A stretch of 8,774 bases of DNA from Bacteroidota bacterium (lineage in GTDB: Bacteria; Bacteroidota; Rhodothermia; Rhodothermales; UBA10348): positions 1 to 8,774 of the forward strand of contig SMXK01000010.1 in assembly GCA_004356265.1 (NCBI GenBank). The letters are read 5' to 3'. A program made the position numbers and the translations under genes. Position 1 is the first letter of the stretch, and each line of letters starts with the position of its first letter. Below, piece by piece: positions 6,027 through 8,774 of this stretch. The notes below the pieces were generated by a model. The model worked only from the letters and a program-made list of their open reading frames with translations, was not told the origin of the DNA and searched no databases.

Positions 6027-7453
6027 GTCTACCGGAATCGGCAATAGTTCTTGCAGCAGATTCCGAGGAGCATTCCTGGCTGCTGGCGACGTTGTCGAAA
6101 CTGCACGATTCGGGCCTGAAGACAGTATCTGTGAGAAGGCCGTCTGACAATTCATTTTCTGAGGATTACCTGGATTTTGATATCGTCATTGTAGACGCAT
6201 CTCTGGGATACGAATTAACACTCAGTACGTTGTACGACATCACCAGCGGGCCTCGCGCTGTGCCTGTGTTACTGTCGCTGAAAGAAACTGAGCGCGAAGA
6301 ATTTGCAGATGTAATTCTGTATGGTGTTCAAGAGTTGATTCTCAAGGACCATGACCCGGCAGATGTCGTCGAAAGACTCATCGTGCATTCGATTCAACGC
6401 TGTCAAATTCTGCAGGCTACCGCAGACGCTGAAAGCCGTGTTCGCACGATAATCGAAAATATTTCTGACGGTGTCCTCATAGCAGATGAGGCTGGTACAA
6501 TATTGTTTGCTAATCCTGCTTCGGAGGAGCTTCTCGATAAACCATTGATTGAACTGATGGGTGCGCCGCTCGAACTTTCAATTCCTGAAGATTCCGAGGC
6601 AGTCGTCGAGGTGGAGCACAAATCTGAAGACAACCGGGTTTTATCTGTACGCTGGGTGCCTGTCCGATGGGAAGGGCGTGATGTAAAACTCTACACGATG
6701 CAAGATGTGTCGGAAAAATATTCTATTCAGAAAAAACTGGCGAGCGCCAGTGACGACGCGGAACGATTAAGCGCGATGAAGTCGTCGTTCATGGCCAATA
6801 TGTCTCATGAACTGCGACTTCCGCTGGCTAGCATTATCGGGTTCGGGCAACTGATCGAAGCGGACGAGAAAGACCCCGATCTGAAAGAGTTCGCGGCCTC
6901 CATTGTAGCGAGCGGGAATAAACTTCTTCAGACCGTGAATTCGGTTCTGGACCTTACCCGATTAGACGCCGCTGAATTTGAAATGAGTCGAGTGGCGGTA
7001 TCGGTCGACGACGCTGCCGGCGAAGTGGTCCGGGAGTTGACACCCCTCGCCGAAGAGCATAACCTCACGCTTTCCTTAGAAACGATAGGAGACCCAGTCG
7101 TGAAGGCTGATCCGATGGTCATGCGAAGAATTTTATCTATCATCATCGGGAACGCTCTTAAATTTACAGAAACCGGTAGTGTTAACGTTATTATTTCGGC
7201 CTCGACCGAGCAGGTTCAGTGTGACATCGTGGATACGGGAATCGGAATTGATGCGAAGTTTCTCACGTACTTGTTTGACGAGTTTTCACAGGAAAGCGTT
7301 GGTCCAGCGCGGGAATACAACGGTACCGGCCTGGGACTGGCTGTTGCCAAAAGACTCTCTAATGCGATGGGAGGCACTATTTCTGTTAAAAGTGTCAAAG
7401 GACAGGGCTCTACTTTTACCCTCGTCTTCCCGAGACGCGGAACTCCTTCTTGA
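6023..7453 (+). CDS. Soluble hybrid sensor histidine kinase: receiver-like, PAS, HisKA, HATPase
   Basis: This 476-residue kinase has no membrane segment or signal peptide and is probably cytoplasmic. Residues 5-128 look like a receiver domain: Asp13 in the first acidic pocket (the partner acid is Ala12), candidate phospho-acceptor D58 at the end of D-I-V-I-V-D, S85 at the switch position and K108 in I-L-K-D. A PAS domain covers about 136-232 (I-I-E-N-I-S-D-G-V-L-I-A-D, F-A-N-P-A-S-E-E-L-L). A short coiled linker leads to HisKA, with phospho-accepting H262 in N-M-S-H-E-L-R-L-P-L. The ATPase domain has the N box I-I-G-N-A-L-K-F-T (N377), G1 D-T-G-I-G-I-D (404-410), F box F-D-E-F-S-Q and G2 G-T-G-L-G-L-A-V-A-K. 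All kinase boxes are intact. The residue four after the His is Leu, not the usual Thr/Asn. ATG at 6023 overlaps the peptidase stop (ATGA), implying translational coupling. No partner response regulator is in the window. Confidence 0.92.
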   Translation: MSLPESAIVLAADSEEHSWLLATLSKLHDSGLKTVSVRRPSDNSFSEDYLDFDIVIVDASLGYELTLSTLYDITSGPRAVPVLLSLKETEREEFADVILYGVQELILKDHDPADVVERLIVHSIQRCQILQATADAESRVRTIIENISDGVLIADEAGTILFANPASEELLDKPLIELMGAPLELSIPEDSEAVVEVEHKSEDNRVLSVRWVPVRWEGRDVKLYTMQDVSEKYSIQKKLASASDDAERLSAMKSSFMANMSHELRLPLASIIGFGQLIEADEKDPDLKEFAASIVASGNKLLQTVNSVLDLTRLDAAEFEMSRVAVSVDDAAGEVVRELTPLAEEHNLTLSLETIGDPVVKADPMVMRRILSIIIGNALKFTETGSVNVIISASTEQVQCDIVDTGIGIDAKFLTYLFDEFSQESVGPAREYNGTGLGLAVAKRLSNAMGGTISVKSVKGQGSTFTLVFPRRGTPS

Positions 7454-7466
7454 TACCGGATGACCT

Positions 7467-8654
7467 ATGGATTCAGCGATGATTAATGACCCGGTAACCG
7501 TATTTGCCGTTCTCGCGGGCGTCCTGGCCGGAATCTTCTATCTGAGCACGTTGCCAGCGCTGAAGAAGTTCTTCGAGCGGCTTCCGCCTGTGATCTGGGC
7601 CTACTTTATCCCGATGTTTATGACGACCGCCGGCGTGTTGCCCGAAAGCAATTCCGCGTACTCGCTCATGTCAGCCGTCTTGCTCCCGATGGCCCTCTTC
7701 TTGCTGATGATCTCTGTCGATGTCCCCGCGATAATGCGCCTGGGACGTGTAGCGCTCATCATGATGGTGACCGGAACCGTCGGAATTGTGCTGGGTGGAC
7801 CCATCGCATATCTCATCTTCAAAGGCTCTCTCCCACCCGATGCCTGGAAGGGATTTGCCACTCTGTCCGGGAGCTGGATCGGGGGTACTGCTAATATGCT
7901 ATTCATTCAGAATCAAGTGGCGATGCCCGATTCGATGCTCGGTCCCGTCATTATTGTGGATACGGTCGTGGGGTATGGCTGGATGGGAATTCTGTTGCTG
8001 TTCGCAAATATGCAGGAGCGATTCGACAAATGGGTCGGGGCTGACACTTCCCTGATGGATGCTACGAGTGCACGACTGGAAGCGATCGAGACAAAACGAC
8101 GTCCGGCCAATGTCGCCGATCTTGCGCTCCTTTTCGGCTTCGCGTTTTTTGTTACAATCGTTGTCAGTGCTGTGGCGCCATACGTCAGTGACTTTGTCTC
8201 TTCAGACTTTCTTGGAACGTCCACGTTGGGCATCTTGATCATTGTGACTCTTGGCCTGGCGTTATCCTTTACCCCGGTCAGGAAGTTGGAAGAAGTAGGT
8301 GCTTCCAGTATGGGCTTCGTAGCTCTCTATTTGCTCCTGACCTCAATCGGAGCACGGGCAAATCTCGCTGCAGTTCTGGATGCGCCAATTTTCCTTGCGG
8401 CGGGAATTGTCTGGATCTCGATCCACGTTGGCCTGTTATTCTTAGTAGCGTACTTGATCAAGGCGCCTCTCTTCTTCGTGGCAACCGGGAGTATGGCCAA
8501 TATCGGTGGAGCAGCAAGTGCCCCTGTTGTGGCTAGCGTGTACCGGTCCTCCATGACATCCGTCGGACTTCTGATGGCGATTTCCGGATACATCCTTGGC
8601 ATATATGCGGCACTCGGCGCGTCCTGGTTATTTGAATACGCATCCGGGTTCTAA
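7467..8654 (+). CDS. DUF819-family (YjcL-like) multi-pass membrane protein
   Basis: This 395-residue inner-membrane protein has about ten to twelve hydrophobic segments, roughly at 10-29, 42-57, 64-84, 95-117, 125-148, 157-180, 215-238, 248-268, 278-296, 304-330, 332-356 and 362-388. A polar charged loop lies at about 182-214. The glycine-rich signatures G-S-W-I-G-G-T-A-N-M (135-144) and G-S-M-A-N-I-G-G-A-A-S-A-P-V (341-354) are what I recognise as DUF819. The family has no firmly known substrate. Its architecture suggests a secondary transporter with two broken helices. The start is ATG at 7467, 13 bases after the kinase stop, with a poor Shine-Dalgarno; an in-frame ATG at 7479 is possible. 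It is probably the last gene of the peptidase-kinase unit. The context suggests peptides or amino acids as cargo, which is inference only. Confidence 0.88.
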   Translation: MDSAMINDPVTVFAVLAGVLAGIFYLSTLPALKKFFERLPPVIWAYFIPMFMTTAGVLPESNSAYSLMSAVLLPMALFLLMISVDVPAIMRLGRVALIMMVTGTVGIVLGGPIAYLIFKGSLPPDAWKGFATLSGSWIGGTANMLFIQNQVAMPDSMLGPVIIVDTVVGYGWMGILLLFANMQERFDKWVGADTSLMDATSARLEAIETKRRPANVADLALLFGFAFFVTIVVSAVAPYVSDFVSSDFLGTSTLGILIIVTLGLALSFTPVRKLEEVGASSMGFVALYLLLTSIGARANLAAVLDAPIFLAAGIVWISIHVGLLFLVAYLIKAPLFFVATGSMANIGGAASAPVVASVYRSSMTSVGLLMAISGYILGIYAALGASWLFEYASGF

Positions 8655-8670
8655 GCAGACGGATTTACGG

Positions 8671-8774
8671 TCAGTATAACTCGTCGACCAGCCTTGCGGC
8701 TTCATCGACAAGCCCGTTGATAGACTGAACACCTCCTGCCCAGAAATCAGAGTCGTTCAAGTCGATGCCCAATC
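8671..8774 (-). CDS. C-terminal fragment of an M3-family oligoendopeptidase F-like peptidase
   Basis: On the minus strand a frame is open from the window edge (first full codon at 8772) to a TGA at 8673-8671, giving 33 residues beginning L-G-I-D-L-N-D-S-D-F-W. The pattern G-I/V-D-L-x-D-P/S-D-F-W, followed by G-G and an amphipathic helix (N-G-L-V-D-E-A-A-R-L), is the usual end of PepF-type M3 peptidases, zinc enzymes that cut short peptides in the cytoplasm. The H-E-x-x-H site would lie outside the window, so activity cannot be judged. Its 3' end faces the DUF819 gene with only 16 bases between the stops and no intrinsic terminator. Confidence 0.7.
   Translation of the reverse strand, partial: LGIDLNDSDFWAGGVQSINGLVDEAARLVDELY

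Noticed and set aside
8683..8709. Hairpin (gtcga...tcgac with inner agcc/ggct) as terminator for DUF819
   Set aside because: The stem is interrupted, lies inside the coding end of the M3-type gene and is not followed by a T run.
1..8774. CRISPR array, insertion sequence, tRNA/rRNA gene, prophage or toxin-antitoxin pair
   Set aside because: No regularly spaced repeats, terminal inverted repeats with transposase, RNA-gene signatures or small paired genes were found on either strand.

Overview
The window reads as an ordinary stretch of a free-living, Gram-negative-type heterotroph's chromosome. It is densely coded, of roughly balanced GC by eye, and mostly has weak Shine-Dalgarno sequences. The exported M14 peptidase with a glutamine-amidotransferase-like tail, the Tat-exported asparaginase, the DUF4097-type protein and the M3 peptidase together suggest the Bacteroidota / Rhodothermota / Balneolota area. 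That placement is an impression from protein style only. No mobile element, tRNA, rRNA, CRISPR array or prophage gene was seen.

Layout. Positions 1-197 hold the 3' end of a plus-strand gene resembling the DUF4097 beta-repeat family. A strong hairpin at 281-320, able to act on both strands, separates it from the convergent minus-strand pair. That pair is a large secreted M14 zinc carboxypeptidase-like protein (333-2927) and, upstream of it, a Tat-exported N4-(beta-N-acetylglucosaminyl)-L-asparaginase-type Ntn hydrolase (2984-4063). A 118-base divergent intergenic region (4064-4181), containing a long-armed inverted repeat, faces four plus-strand genes: thiE (4182-4838), an M24B Xaa-Pro-type aminopeptidase (4902-6026), a soluble REC-like/PAS/HisKA/HATPase histidine kinase (6023-7453) and a DUF819 membrane protein (7467-8654). 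The last three are tightly packed (a 4-base overlap, then a 13-base gap). At the right edge a minus-strand fragment (8671-8774) looks like the C-terminus of an M3 oligoendopeptidase F.

How they may work together. Four of the eight genes hydrolyse peptide or amide bonds: two carry export signals, one appears cytoplasmic and one is partial. A simple reading is protein and glycopeptide scavenging: exported enzymes trim peptides outside the cytoplasm and cytoplasmic ones finish them. The M24B-kinase-DUF819 trio is the least ordinary part. It could be a small unit coupling a peptidase, a phosphorelay input and a transporter-like membrane protein, but its substrate and signal cannot be read from the sequence. 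thiE makes thiamine phosphate and is probably an unrelated passenger at the head of the same direction of transcription.
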